Source: Pseudomonas muyukensis (GTDB taxonomy: Bacteria > Pseudomonadota > Gammaproteobacteria > Pseudomonadales > Pseudomonadaceae). From it: DNA of 64,000 nucleotides. Positions 8,093 to 17,001 of this stretch are shown here, piece after piece; position 1 is the stretch's first letter; each line of letters starts with the position of its first letter. A program made the translations under genes and the position numbers. Where the stretch lies: the NCBI RefSeq assembly GCF_019139535.1, contig NZ_CP077073.1:695501-759500 (forward strand). Direction: 5' to 3'. The notes under the pieces are model-generated. The model was given only the letters and a program-made list of their open reading frames with translations, searched no databases and was not told where the DNA came from.

Positions 8093-9850
8093 ATGCATGC
8101 CATCAGCTTCATCCAGGATCTGGCGGTGATCATGCTGGTCGCCGGGGTGGTCACCATCCTCTTTCACCGGCTCAAGCAGCCGGTGGTGCTGGGCTACATC
8201 GTCGCCGGTTTCATCATCGGCCCGCATACGCCGCCATTCGGCCTGATCCACGATGAAGACACGATCAAGACCCTCGCCGAACTGGGGGTGATCTTCCTGA
8301 TGTTCTGCCTGGGTCTGGAATTCAGCCTGCGCAAGTTGTTCAAGGTCGGTGCCACGGCGTTCATCGCCGCCTTCCTGGAAATCGTCCTGATGATCTGGAT
8401 CGGTTTCGAGATCGGTCGCTGGTTCGGCTGGAACACCATGGACTCGCTGTTCCTCGGCGCGATCCTGGCAATCTCCTCGACCACCATCATCGTCAAGGCA
8501 CTCAACGACCTGAAGATGAAGAACGAGCGCTTCGCCCAACTGATCTTCGGCGTGCTGATCGTCGAGGACATCCTCGGTATCGGCATCATCGCCCTGCTGT
8601 CGGGCATCGCGGTCAGCGGCACGGTGAGTTCCGGCGAGGTGTTCTCGACGGTGGGCAAGCTGTCGCTGTTCATGATCGTCGCGTTGGTCATCGGCATCCT
8701 GCTGGTGCCGCGGCTGCTGGCCTACGTGGCCAAGTTCGAAAGCAACGAGATGCTGCTGATCACCGTGCTGGGGCTGTGCTTCGGTTTCTGCCTGCTTGTG
8801 GTCAAGCTGGAGTACAGCATGGTGCTGGGTGCCTTCCTGATCGGCGCGATCATGGCTGAATCACGCCAGTTGCTGAAGATCGAGCGCCTGATCGAACCGG
8901 TTCGCGACCTGTTCAGCGCTATCTTCTTCGTTGCCATCGGCCTGATGATCGACCCTTCGATCCTGCTCGAATACGCCTGGCCAATCGTGGTGATTACCCT
9001 GGCGGTGGTATTGGGCAAGATGCTCTCGTGCGGCATGGGCGCGTTCATTGCCGGCAACGACGGGCGCACGTCGCTGCGGGTGGGCATGGGCCTTTCGCAG
9101 ATCGGCGAGTTCTCCTTCATCATCGCCGCCTTGGGCATGACCTTGCAGGTCACCAGTGACTTCCTCTACCCGGTGGCGGTCGCGGTGTCGGCCATCACCA
9201 CCTTGCTCACGCCGTACCTGATCCGCGCCGCCGACCCGCTGTCGCTGAAGCTTGGCAAGGTGGTGCCCAGTCGCCTGGCACGGGTGCTGTCGCTATATGG
9301 CGAGTGGCTGCGCAGCATTCAGCCCCAGGGCGAAGGGGCCATGCTGGCGGCGATGATCCGGCGCATTTTGCTGCAGGTGGGGGTCAACCTGGCGCTGGTC
9401 ATCGCGATCTTCTTCAGCGGTGGTTACTTCGCTGGGCGGATTGGCGCCTGGCTCAGCGAGTGGGTCGCTGATGCCGGTCAGCAGAAGGCGCTGATCTGGG
9501 GCGCGGCGTTGTTGCTGTCGCTGCCGTTCCTGATTGCCGCGTATCGCAAGCTCAAGGCATTGTCGATGCTGCTGGCAGAGATGGGGGTCAAGCCGGAGAT
9601 GGCCGGCCGGCACACCCAACGGGTCCGGCGGGTGATTGCCGAGGTGATTCCGCTGTTGTCGCTGCTGGTGATCTTCCTGCTGCTGTCGGCCTTGTCGGCG
9701 AGCATTCTGCCCACCAGCGAGTTGCTGCTGATCATCGTGGTGGTGGCGGCGGTGGTGGTGGCGGTGCTGTGGCGCTGGCTGATCCGCGTGCATACGCGCA
9801 TGCAGGTGGCCTTGCTGGAAACGCTGGAAAACAACCGCGAGCCGCACTGA
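8093..9850 (+). CDS. CPA2-family cation:proton antiporter without an RCK domain
   Basis: 585 aa membrane protein of the Kef/YbaL monovalent cation:proton antiporter family. Residues 1-385 are the Na+/H+-exchanger core, with repeated hydrophobic helices, the GPHTPP loop, the LGLEFS motif and the VEDILGI aspartate pair region used for ion exchange. KefB/C proteins end in a cytosolic TrkA-N/RCK domain. Here the C-terminal ~190 residues instead hold about four more membrane helices and a short charged tail. ATG 8093 is preceded by AAGGAG. The 5' leader has two hairpins (7976-7992 and 8044-8068). Confidence 0.85.
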   Translation: MHAISFIQDLAVIMLVAGVVTILFHRLKQPVVLGYIVAGFIIGPHTPPFGLIHDEDTIKTLAELGVIFLMFCLGLEFSLRKLFKVGATAFIAAFLEIVLMIWIGFEIGRWFGWNTMDSLFLGAILAISSTTIIVKALNDLKMKNERFAQLIFGVLIVEDILGIGIIALLSGIAVSGTVSSGEVFSTVGKLSLFMIVALVIGILLVPRLLAYVAKFESNEMLLITVLGLCFGFCLLVVKLEYSMVLGAFLIGAIMAESRQLLKIERLIEPVRDLFSAIFFVAIGLMIDPSILLEYAWPIVVITLAVVLGKMLSCGMGAFIAGNDGRTSLRVGMGLSQIGEFSFIIAALGMTLQVTSDFLYPVAVAVSAITTLLTPYLIRAADPLSLKLGKVVPSRLARVLSLYGEWLRSIQPQGEGAMLAAMIRRILLQVGVNLALVIAIFFSGGYFAGRIGAWLSEWVADAGQQKALIWGAALLLSLPFLIAAYRKLKALSMLLAEMGVKPEMAGRHTQRVRRVIAEVIPLLSLLVIFLLLSALSASILPTSELLLIIVVVAAVVVAVLWRWLIRVHTRMQVALLETLENNREPH

Positions 9851-9949
9851 GCGGTAATCGCTTTCTGCGCGAGTTTTCACCGTCGTCCGAGGGGATGGAG
9901 CGGTAGCGATGTCGCCAGGCGCAGAAAGCCCGGCGATAGTAGGCGCTTT

Positions 9950-9972
9950 AATGGCTATAAGCCATTATTTTT
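9950..9972 (+). terminator. Intrinsic terminator after the antiporter gene
   Basis: AATGGCT (9950-9956), loop ATA, AGCCATT (9960-9966), then ATTTTT. It ends the rightward antiporter transcript. An 11-bp perfect inverted repeat (9860-9870 with 9919-9929) lies between the gene's stop and this terminator. Confidence 0.8.
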
Positions 9973-10018
9973 CCTGTGTTTATTCTGTCGATGACATTCC
10001 ATTACACAGGGACAGCCA

Positions 10019-10426
10019 TCAGCTCTCCAGCCAGACATCCCGCACCCAGTGCCATACCGACTCCCAGCTTTCCTCGGTGACGATCTCTTCCTCAGCGGAC
10101 CACAGCACCACGGTGCCGTCTTCCTCGACGCAGTAGTAGTCGTCGCCGTCCTGGCAGATCGGGATCAGGTCGCGCGGCACGCCAGAGTCCCAGGCATTGG
10201 CTGCTACGTCCGGCAGGTAGGTGTGGGATTGCGGATCGGTGACGGTCACCGGTTCCAGGCTGCCATACACCACGTCACTGACGGTCAGCAGGTACTCCTT
10301 GAACACGAAGGGGATGTTGATGAACAGCTGTTCCTCGATCTCCACCAGTAGATCTTCGTCCGGCAGCTCCAGCGGCACCGGCACCGGCTCGTTGGCTTCA
10401 CGGAGTTGTTCGATCACTTCTTCCAC
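10019..10426 (-). CDS. SMI1/KNR4 (SUKH) family protein
   Basis: 135 aa, acidic, cytoplasmic. The SUKH fold pattern is seen: an N-terminal LPDEDLLVEIEEQLFINIPFVFKEYLL segment (about 21-47), then PICQDGDDYYCVEEDGTVVLW (about 89-109), which is the characteristic G-D-YY-V strand pair, and a terminal W-x3-W helix. SUKH proteins are often immunity proteins against contact-dependent toxins, but no toxin gene is nearby, so a house-keeping or orphan role is equally possible. The start is a GTG with an AGAGGA site 9 bases upstream. Confidence 0.82.
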   Translation of the reverse strand: MEEVIEQLREANEPVPVPLELPDEDLLVEIEEQLFINIPFVFKEYLLTVSDVVYGSLEPVTVTDPQSHTYLPDVAANAWDSGVPRDLIPICQDGDDYYCVEEDGTVVLWSAEEEIVTEESWESVWHWVRDVWLES

Positions 10427-10494
10427 GGTTCACATCCTCTGACCTTATGACAACGCTGCGCGTTATACCCTAGTAGGCCGCTCTGGCAAAAGCA

Positions 10495-10522
10495 AAAACC
10501 CCGGGACAGGCCCGGGGTTTTT
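10495..10522. terminator. Bidirectional intrinsic terminator
   Basis: AAAAACCCCGGGACAGGCCC then GGGGTTTTTT: a strong CCCCGGG/CCCGGGG stem flanked by an A-run and a T-run. On the minus strand it ends the Tim44-domain gene (stop at 10540). Confidence 0.85.
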
Positions 10523-10539
10523 TGTGCAACGTGCGATGG

Positions 10540-11388
10540 TTAACCGTTTTGACGGATACCGGCCAGCAGCCAAGGCTGGTTTTCGCCATGGGCGCGAACC
10601 ATGTGCCAGCTTTCGCTGAAGGCTTCGCCCTGGTCGAAGCGCGAGGTCTTCGATACGCCACGGAAGGTCAGGGTGGCGTCGGTTTGGTCGGTGCGCTCGT
10701 CGACGCCGTCCAGTTGCACATCGAGGTCGTCGATGTAGGTGGACTGGAAGCCTTCACCCTGCTCAGCGCGCTCGCGCTTGAGGAAATCGAGCATCTGCGG
10801 GGTGACGAACTCGGCGATCTTGTCCATTTCGTTGGCGTCCCAGTGCTGCTGCAGCGACTGGAAGTGCGAACGGGCGGCGGCCAGGAAGCTGGCTTCGTTG
10901 AACCAGGCCGGGGCGTTGATCGCCGGGGCGGCGGCCGGCGCGGCGGAACCACCGAAGATCGACTGCGGGGCGGCCTGCGGCTGGGCTTCGCGCTGGTACG
11001 GGGCGTGGCCGGCGGCAGCGTGTTGCGGCTGCTGTTGGCGACGGCGCGCGGCGATGAAGCGGAACACCAGGAAGGCGATCAGGCCCATGATCAGGAAGTC
11101 GAGGATCTGCATGCCCTGGAAGCCGTCGCCCATGAACATGGAGGCCAGCAGGCCGCCTGCGGCGAGGCCGGCCAGCGGGCCCAGCCAGCGCGAAGCGCCG
11201 CTGGCGGCAGCCGGTGCGCGGCCTGGGGCGGTAGGTGCGGCAGCAGGCGTGGTTGGGGTGGCCTGGCGAGTCTGGTGGATAGGCGCGGAGCCCGAGCTCT
11301 TGCCACCACCGAAGCGCTTGGCGTTGGCGTCGAGGCTCAGCGTCAGGCCGACGCAGAGCGCCAGAGCGATGCTAAGAAAACGTTGCAT
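10540..11388 (-). CDS. Tim44-like domain protein (membrane-anchored)
   Basis: 282 aa. Signal-like N-terminus (MQRFLSIALALCVGLTLSLDANA), a Gly/Ser/Ala/Pro-rich linker, then two hydrophobic segments (GPLAGLAAGGLLASMFMG and ILDFLIMGLIAFLVFRFIAARRR) and a Gln/Ala-rich spacer. The C-terminal ~120 residues form a Tim44/MRPL45-type α+β domain (WFNEASFLAAARSHFQSLQ… to the end). In mitochondria this domain binds membranes and import partners; the role of bacterial versions is unclear. ATG 11388 was chosen because it opens the signal sequence. Monocistronic, with a strong terminator 18 bases downstream. Confidence 0.82.
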   Translation of the reverse strand: MQRFLSIALALCVGLTLSLDANAKRFGGGKSSGSAPIHQTRQATPTTPAAAPTAPGRAPAAASGASRWLGPLAGLAAGGLLASMFMGDGFQGMQILDFLIMGLIAFLVFRFIAARRRQQQPQHAAAGHAPYQREAQPQAAPQSIFGGSAAPAAAPAINAPAWFNEASFLAAARSHFQSLQQHWDANEMDKIAEFVTPQMLDFLKRERAEQGEGFQSTYIDDLDVQLDGVDERTDQTDATLTFRGVSKTSRFDQGEAFSESWHMVRAHGENQPWLLAGIRQNG

Positions 11389-11549
11389 AAGATGGGGGTT
11401 CCCGTTTGTGTGGATTGCACGCGCGTCATGGTGCACATGAACTGGCAGACTTAGCCAGCGACAAGATGTTTCGAGCTTTTGCCTGATTGGCCGGATCTAC
11501 GCGTTCACCTGTAGGAGATCGCCCCGACCTTTGAGCTAGGGAACTGCCC

Positions 11550-11682
11550 CCTGTGGGAGCGGCCTTGCCGAGGCGTCGGACCGGTCGGAAAGGGGCGCGC
11601 AGCGGCCCCAGATTCCGAGCCACCATTGGAATTGCTGGGGCTGCTGCGCAGCCCTTTCGCGACGCAAGGCCGCTCCTACAGA
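11550..11682. repeat. Inverted pair of REP elements
   Basis: The left copy starts CTGTGGGAGCGGCCTTG (11551) and the right copy ends CAAGGCCGCTCCTACAG (about 11682), in head-to-head orientation with short stems (GGGGCTGC…GCAGCC). This is the P. putida-type REP arranged as a doublet. The rest of the 313-base gap between the Tim44 and uvrD genes holds nothing else obvious. Confidence 0.8.
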
Positions 11683-11701
11683 GGCGTGTCGTTCGATTCG
11701 C

Positions 11702-13885
11702 TCAGATCGCTTCCAGCTTGGCGTAACCGAGCATCAGCCACTTGCTGCCTTCGGAGAAATTCACCTGCACCCGGGCCTGGGCGCCGGACCCCTCGAAGTT
11801 GAGGATCACGCCCTCGCCGAATACCGCATGCTGCACCCGTTGGCCCAGGTTGAATGCGGTCTGCGGGATGTTGGCATTGGCGAACAGGCTGCTGGCGGGT
11901 GTCTTGGCGCCGCCGAACGGACGGCTGACAGTGTTCGACAGGCGTACTTCCTGCACCAGCCCGGCCGGGATCTCGCGGACGAAACGCGACACCTTGTTGT
12001 AGGTCTCGCTGCCATACAGGCGCCGGGTCTCGGCGTAGGTCATCACCAGCTGACGCATGGCCCGGGTGATGCCGACATAGGCCAGGCGGCGCTCCTCTTC
12101 GAGGCGCCCGGGCTCTTCCAGGCTCATCTTGTGCGGGAACAGGCCTTCTTCCATGCCCACCAGGAACACGTAGGGGAACTCCAGGCCCTTGGCGCTGTGC
12201 AGGGTCATCAGCTGGATGCTGTCCTCGTGCTCGTCGGCCTGGGTGTCGCCGGCCTCCAGCGAGGCGTGGCCGAGGAAGGCCGACAGCGGCGACAGGTCGG
12301 CGTCTTCGTCGCTGGTCTCGAAGTTGCGCGCGGCGCTGACCAGTTCCTCAAGGTTTTCCACCCGGGCCTGGCCTTTCTCGCCCTTTTCTTCCTGGTGGTA
12401 GATGATCAGCCCGGATTGCTCGATGACGGTCTGGGTCATCAGGTGCAGCGGCATGTCCAAGACCTTGGCGGCGAGGTTCTCGAGCAGCTCGATGAACGCG
12501 CCCAGGGCGCTGGCGGCACGGCCCTTGAGGGCCTTGGCGGCGAGCAGCTGGCACATGGCGTCCCACATCGACAGCTGGCTGTGGCGGGCGTGCTCGCGGA
12601 TCGCCTCGACGGTTTTCTCGCCGATGCCGCGTGGCGGCACGTTGATCACCCGTTCCAGCGCGGCGTCGTTGCCGCGGCCTTCGAGCAGGCGCAGGTAGGC
12701 CATGGCGTTCTTGATCTCGGCGCGCTCGAAGAAGCGCTGGCCGCCATAGATGCGGTAGGGCACGCGCTCGCGCAGCAGGGCTTCTTCCAGCACCCGCGAC
12801 TGGGCGTTGGAGCGGTACAGGATGGCGATCTCGTTGCGCGCGCTGCCCTGCTTGATGATGCTTTCGATGGTCTCGACCACGTAGCGCGCTTCGTCGTGCT
12901 CGTTGTACGCGGCATACAGCGTGAGCGGCTCGCCCTCGCCCATATCGGTCCACAGCTCCTTGCCCAGGCGCCCGCTGTTGTTGGCGATCAAGGCGTTGGC
13001 GGCCTTGAGGATGCCGCCGGTGGAGCGGTAGTTCTGCTCCAGGCGGATCAGCTCGGCGTCGGGGAAGTCGGCGGTGTACTGGTGGATGTTCTCGATCTTC
13101 GCCCCGCGCCAGCCGTAGATCGACTGGTCGTCGTCGCCCACCGCCATCAGGCTGTCGCCGCCGCTAGCGAGCAGGCGCAACCAGGCGTACTGCACGGCGT
13201 TGGTGTCCTGGAACTCGTCCACCAGGATGTGCCGGAAGCGGCGCTGGTAGTGGTGCAGCAGGTCTGGCTGGTCGCGCCACAGGTCGAGGGCGCGCAGCAG
13301 CAGTTCGGAGAAATCGATGACCCCGGCGCGATCACAGGCTTGTTCGTAGGCCACATAGATGTCGCGCATGGTGGCCAGGAACAGGTCGCCGCTGGCCTGG
13401 ATGTGGCGCGGGCGCAGGCCCTCGTCCTTCTGCCCGTTGATGAACCACTGGACCTGGCGCGCCGGCCACTTTTGCTCGTCCAGGCCCATCTCGCGGATTA
13501 CCCGCTTGATCAGGCGCTGCTGGTCGTCGCTGTCGAGGATCTGGAAGTTCTGCGCCAGGCCTGCTTCCTGCCAGTGGGCGCGCAGCAAGCGATGCGCCAG
13601 GCCGTGGAAGGTGCCCACCCACATGCCGGCTGGGTTGATACCCAGCAGTTGCTCGATACGCTGGCGCATTTCAGCCGCGGCCTTGTTGGTGAAGGTCACC
13701 GACAGGATCGAATGGGCCGAGGCCTGTTCGACCTGGATCAGCCAGGCGATACGGTGCACCAGTACCCGGGTCTTGCCCGAGCCGGCGCCGGCCAATACCA
13801 GTTGGCGCCCCTGCGAGGCGGCTACGGCCTGGCGTTGGGCGTCGTTGAGGGAGTTCAGCAGGAGGGAGAGGTCATCATTGTGCAT
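11702..13885 (-). CDS. uvrD: DNA helicase II UvrD
   Basis: 727 aa, the usual length. A 3'-5' SF1A helicase acting in nucleotide-excision repair (displacing UvrC and the excised strand) and in methyl-directed mismatch repair. Motif I AGAGSGKT (about 32-39), Ia SVTFTNKAAAEM, motif II VDEFQDTN (about 220-227), motif III GDDDQSIYGWRGA, motif IV RLEQNYRS, motif V LMTLHSAKGLEFPYVFL, motif VI EERRLAYVGITRA. The C-terminal ~60 residues form the Tudor-like domain that contacts RNA polymerase in this family (HAVFGEGVILNFEG). It is transcribed leftward, divergent from the GGDEF/EAL gene. Confidence 0.97.
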   Translation of the reverse strand: MHNDDLSLLLNSLNDAQRQAVAASQGRQLVLAGAGSGKTRVLVHRIAWLIQVEQASAHSILSVTFTNKAAAEMRQRIEQLLGINPAGMWVGTFHGLAHRLLRAHWQEAGLAQNFQILDSDDQQRLIKRVIREMGLDEQKWPARQVQWFINGQKDEGLRPRHIQASGDLFLATMRDIYVAYEQACDRAGVIDFSELLLRALDLWRDQPDLLHHYQRRFRHILVDEFQDTNAVQYAWLRLLASGGDSLMAVGDDDQSIYGWRGAKIENIHQYTADFPDAELIRLEQNYRSTGGILKAANALIANNSGRLGKELWTDMGEGEPLTLYAAYNEHDEARYVVETIESIIKQGSARNEIAILYRSNAQSRVLEEALLRERVPYRIYGGQRFFERAEIKNAMAYLRLLEGRGNDAALERVINVPPRGIGEKTVEAIREHARHSQLSMWDAMCQLLAAKALKGRAASALGAFIELLENLAAKVLDMPLHLMTQTVIEQSGLIIYHQEEKGEKGQARVENLEELVSAARNFETSDEDADLSPLSAFLGHASLEAGDTQADEHEDSIQLMTLHSAKGLEFPYVFLVGMEEGLFPHKMSLEEPGRLEEERRLAYVGITRAMRQLVMTYAETRRLYGSETYNKVSRFVREIPAGLVQEVRLSNTVSRPFGGAKTPASSLFANANIPQTAFNLGQRVQHAVFGEGVILNFEGSGAQARVQVNFSEGSKWLMLGYAKLEAI

Positions 13886-14124
13886 CCGGGCATTCTATGG
13901 CCGCGCGCAGGCAGGGGCAAACGCCGGCGGCGCAAATCGCCACGCGCGCGTCCAACCGTTCATCGGAGGCGCTGGCCAGGGCCCGTGGTTGAGCGGTCGC
14001 AGTTAGACGGACGGGACATTTTCGAAATCATGACGCAGAGCAGTTTGGTCCGGGGCGACGCTTGTGTATGCTCGCTGCACATTTGCGGTCAGCCATAACA
14101 AGAACACCACAAGAATCCAGCCAT

Positions 14125-17001
14125 ATGACCCAGGATTGCATGGCGATCGGAGCATCGCCGCAGACGACACGGAGCGTTCGCAGGCAATTCGCCACGCAGC
14201 TGTCGATCGAGCGTACCCGCCTGCTTTATCAGGGCTCCCTGCTGCCCACGCTGTTCATGCTGCTCAACGGCCTGCTGTGCGCCTGGTTGCTATGGAGCCC
14301 TGCGCGCTATCTGCTGGTGGGCGTGTGGCTGGCCTGGCTGCTGGCGCTGGTGGCGCTGCGGGTGATCCAGGTGGCGGCCTTCGAAGGTGCCACCCCGGCG
14401 CGCCAGGCCAAGCCGGCCTGGCGGCGCATGTTTTTGCTCGGTTCGGCCTTCAGTGGCCTGACCTTGGCCTGCGCGGCCATCGCCCTGGCGCCAGTGGACA
14501 ATTTCGTGCAACAGGCCTGGGTGTTCGGCCTGCTTGGCGCGGCGGCGCTGTCGGCCAGCGTCGCCTACGCCGTGAGCCTGCCGGCGTTTCTCAGCTTCGC
14601 CCTGCCTTGCCTGTTGCCGCCGATCGCCTTCCTGTTCGTCTACGACGCCGGCCACTTGCGTGGCTGGGGCTGGCTTGGCTTGATCCTGCTGGCGGCGTTC
14701 GTGGTGGTGGCCTGGCAGGTCAACCGGCTGATCGAGCGCGGCCTGCTGCGGCGCTTCCAGAACCAGGCGTTGATCGAGCACCTGCAAAGCGCCCAGCGCC
14801 ACGCCGAGGACCTCAACCACCAGCTCAGCGGCGAAGTGCGCCAGCGCCGCCAGGCCGAGGATGAACTGCGCCAGGCCCAGGCTGGCCTGGAGCAGCGGGT
14901 GGCCCAGCGCAGCCACGAGCTGGACCTGGCCAACCAGGCCCTGAGCAAGAGCGAGCAACGCCTGGCCCTGGCACTGCAAGCCAGTGAGCTGGGCCTGTGG
15001 GACTGGAACCTGGAGACCGACGAGGTCCACCACACCCAGTTGCACGCGCTGTTCGGCCTGGACGCCGAGCAGGTGCGCACGGTGGCCGCCGACCTCAAGC
15101 CGCGCCTGCACCCCGATGACCTGCCGCTGTTGCGCCGGACCCTGGTCGAACACCTCAAGGGCCGCACCGAGGACTACCGCGTCGAGTACCGCGTGCGCCA
15201 CGCCCAGGGCCACTGGTGCTGGATCGAGGACCGCGGCCGGGCGGTGGAGAGCGACGCCGCGGGCAAGGTCCTGCGCATGCTTGGCACGCGCCGCGACATC
15301 ACCGTGCAAAAAGATCAGGAAGAGCAACAACGCCTGGCCGCCACGGTGTTCGAGGCGGCCAGCGAAGGCATCGCCATCCTCGATGCCGAGTTCCAGTTGT
15401 TGGCGGTCAACCAGGCGTTCTGCGACGTCACCGGCTATGGCCGCGCCGAGCTGATCGCCCGCAACGCCCTGGAGCTGCCTTGCAGCCGCGATGCGCGGCG
15501 CCACAGCCAGGCCATCGACCAGGCGCTGGAGCAGCAGGGGCGCTGGCAGGGCGAGCTGGTCGAGGCGCGCAAGAACGGCGAGCTGTACCCGCAATGGCTG
15601 CAGCTCAACAGCGTGCGTGACGGCCGGGGCAAGATCGTCAATATCGTCGGCTTCTTCACCGACCTGTCGGTGCGCCGCGAGTCGGAAGAGCGGCTGCGCT
15701 ACCTGGCGCACTACGACGAGCTCACCGGCTTGGCCAACCGCGCGCTGTTCCGCCTGCGCCTGCATGAGGCGGCGCAGCGCATCCGCCTGAACGGCCGGAG
15801 CCTGGCGCTGCTGCACGTCGACCTGGACCGCTTCAAGCTGCTCAACGAAAGCCTGGGCCACGAGCTGGCCGACCAGTTGCTGAAGAAGATGGCCCAGCGC
15901 CTGGCCAACGCGGTACCCGAGGCCGACACCGTGGCGCGACTGTCCGGCGACGAGTTCGCGGTGCTGTTCGATGGCTACACCAACCTGTCCAGCCTGGTGC
16001 GCGTCACCACCCGCTTGCTGGACAAGCTGCGCGTGCCGCAACGGGTAGGCGGTCATGAGGTGGTGATCAGCGCCTCGGTGGGTATCAGCCTGCTGTCGGA
16101 CGCCAACTTCGACCTCAATGCACTGCTCAGCCAGGCCGACATGGCCAAGCAGCACGCCAAGCACCTGGGGGGCGACAGTTTCCAGTTCTACACCGAGAGC
16201 CTGCGCGCCAGCACCCTGGAGCGCTTGCAGCTGGAGAACCAGTTGCGCAAGGCGATCGACGAGGGGCAGTTGCTGGTCTACTACCAGCCCAAGCTGTGCT
16301 TGCGTACCGGCCAGCTGCATGCGGCCGAGGCGTTGGTGCGCTGGCAGCACCCGCAGTGGGGCATGGTGCCGCCCGGCGAGTTCATTGGCCTGGCCGAGGA
16401 AACCGGGCTGATCGCGCCGATGGGCGAGTTCGTCCTGCGCCAGGCCTGCTGGCAGGCTTGCGAATGGCTACGCGAGGGCATGGAGGTGCGGGTCTCGGTC
16501 AACCTGTCGGTGTACCAGCTGCGCCAGGGCAAGCTGGTCAGCCTGGTGCGCCAGGTGCTGCAGGAGTCGGGGCTGGCGCCGCATCTGCTGGAGCTGGAGC
16601 TGACCGAGAGCCAGCTGATCGATAGCGTCGAGCACATCATCGTCACCTTCGAGCAGCTGCATGCCCTGGGGGTGAAGCTGGCCATCGACGACTTCGGTAC
16701 CGGGTACTCGTCGTTGAGCTACCTCAAGCGCTTCCCGGTGGACTACGTGAAGATCGACCAGGCGTTCATCCGGGGGTTGCTCGAAGGCAGCCAGGACGCG
16801 GCCATTACCCGGGCGATCATTGCCATGGCCAAGAGCCTGCAACTGAAGGTGGTGGCCGAAGGCGTGGAGACCCGTGAGCAGCTGCAGTTCCTGCGTGAGC
16901 ACGGTTGTGACGAGGTACAGGGCTACCTGATCAGCCGGCCAGTGGATGCGACCGCGTTCCGCGCGCTGCTTGATCGTCCGATCCCCGACCTGCTGCGCTA
17001 G
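14125..17001 (+). CDS. Membrane GGDEF/EAL protein with two PAS domains
   Basis: 958 aa c-di-GMP enzyme. About six N-terminal membrane helices (33-195) are followed by a coiled coil (about 205-275), PAS1 (280-400) and PAS2 (405-520). The GGDEF domain (about 525-690) has SGDEF at 607-611, and the EAL domain (about 710-950) has EAL at 735-737 and DDFGTGYSS at 855 onwards, both intact. The EAL side should hydrolyse c-di-GMP. The cyclase motif has Ser for the first Gly, a substitution that can retain activity, so the net direction is unclear. ATG 14140 with a nearby AGGA is an alternative start. The stop overlaps the convergent zwf stop by 3 bases. Confidence 0.9.
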   Translation: MTQDCMAIGASPQTTRSVRRQFATQLSIERTRLLYQGSLLPTLFMLLNGLLCAWLLWSPARYLLVGVWLAWLLALVALRVIQVAAFEGATPARQAKPAWRRMFLLGSAFSGLTLACAAIALAPVDNFVQQAWVFGLLGAAALSASVAYAVSLPAFLSFALPCLLPPIAFLFVYDAGHLRGWGWLGLILLAAFVVVAWQVNRLIERGLLRRFQNQALIEHLQSAQRHAEDLNHQLSGEVRQRRQAEDELRQAQAGLEQRVAQRSHELDLANQALSKSEQRLALALQASELGLWDWNLETDEVHHTQLHALFGLDAEQVRTVAADLKPRLHPDDLPLLRRTLVEHLKGRTEDYRVEYRVRHAQGHWCWIEDRGRAVESDAAGKVLRMLGTRRDITVQKDQEEQQRLAATVFEAASEGIAILDAEFQLLAVNQAFCDVTGYGRAELIARNALELPCSRDARRHSQAIDQALEQQGRWQGELVEARKNGELYPQWLQLNSVRDGRGKIVNIVGFFTDLSVRRESEERLRYLAHYDELTGLANRALFRLRLHEAAQRIRLNGRSLALLHVDLDRFKLLNESLGHELADQLLKKMAQRLANAVPEADTVARLSGDEFAVLFDGYTNLSSLVRVTTRLLDKLRVPQRVGGHEVVISASVGISLLSDANFDLNALLSQADMAKQHAKHLGGDSFQFYTESLRASTLERLQLENQLRKAIDEGQLLVYYQPKLCLRTGQLHAAEALVRWQHPQWGMVPPGEFIGLAEETGLIAPMGEFVLRQACWQACEWLREGMEVRVSVNLSVYQLRQGKLVSLVRQVLQESGLAPHLLELELTESQLIDSVEHIIVTFEQLHALGVKLAIDDFGTGYSSLSYLKRFPVDYVKIDQAFIRGLLEGSQDAAITRAIIAMAKSLQLKVVAEGVETREQLQFLREHGCDEVQGYLISRPVDATAFRALLDRPIPDLLR

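Noticed and set aside
10019..10426. SUKH protein as an immunity gene of a polymorphic toxin system
   Set aside because: No toxin, Rhs/CdiA or repeat cassette lies nearby, and flanking genes are ordinary chromosomal genes.
11828..14098. Plus-strand open frame of about 750 codons opposite uvrD
   Set aside because: uvrD on the minus strand has every helicase motif; the opposite frame has no recognisable domain.
14290..16350. Minus-strand open frame of about 690 codons opposite the GGDEF/EAL gene
   Set aside because: Low-complexity His/Gln/Leu/Ala composition and no ribosome site; the plus strand encodes clear PAS, GGDEF and EAL domains.
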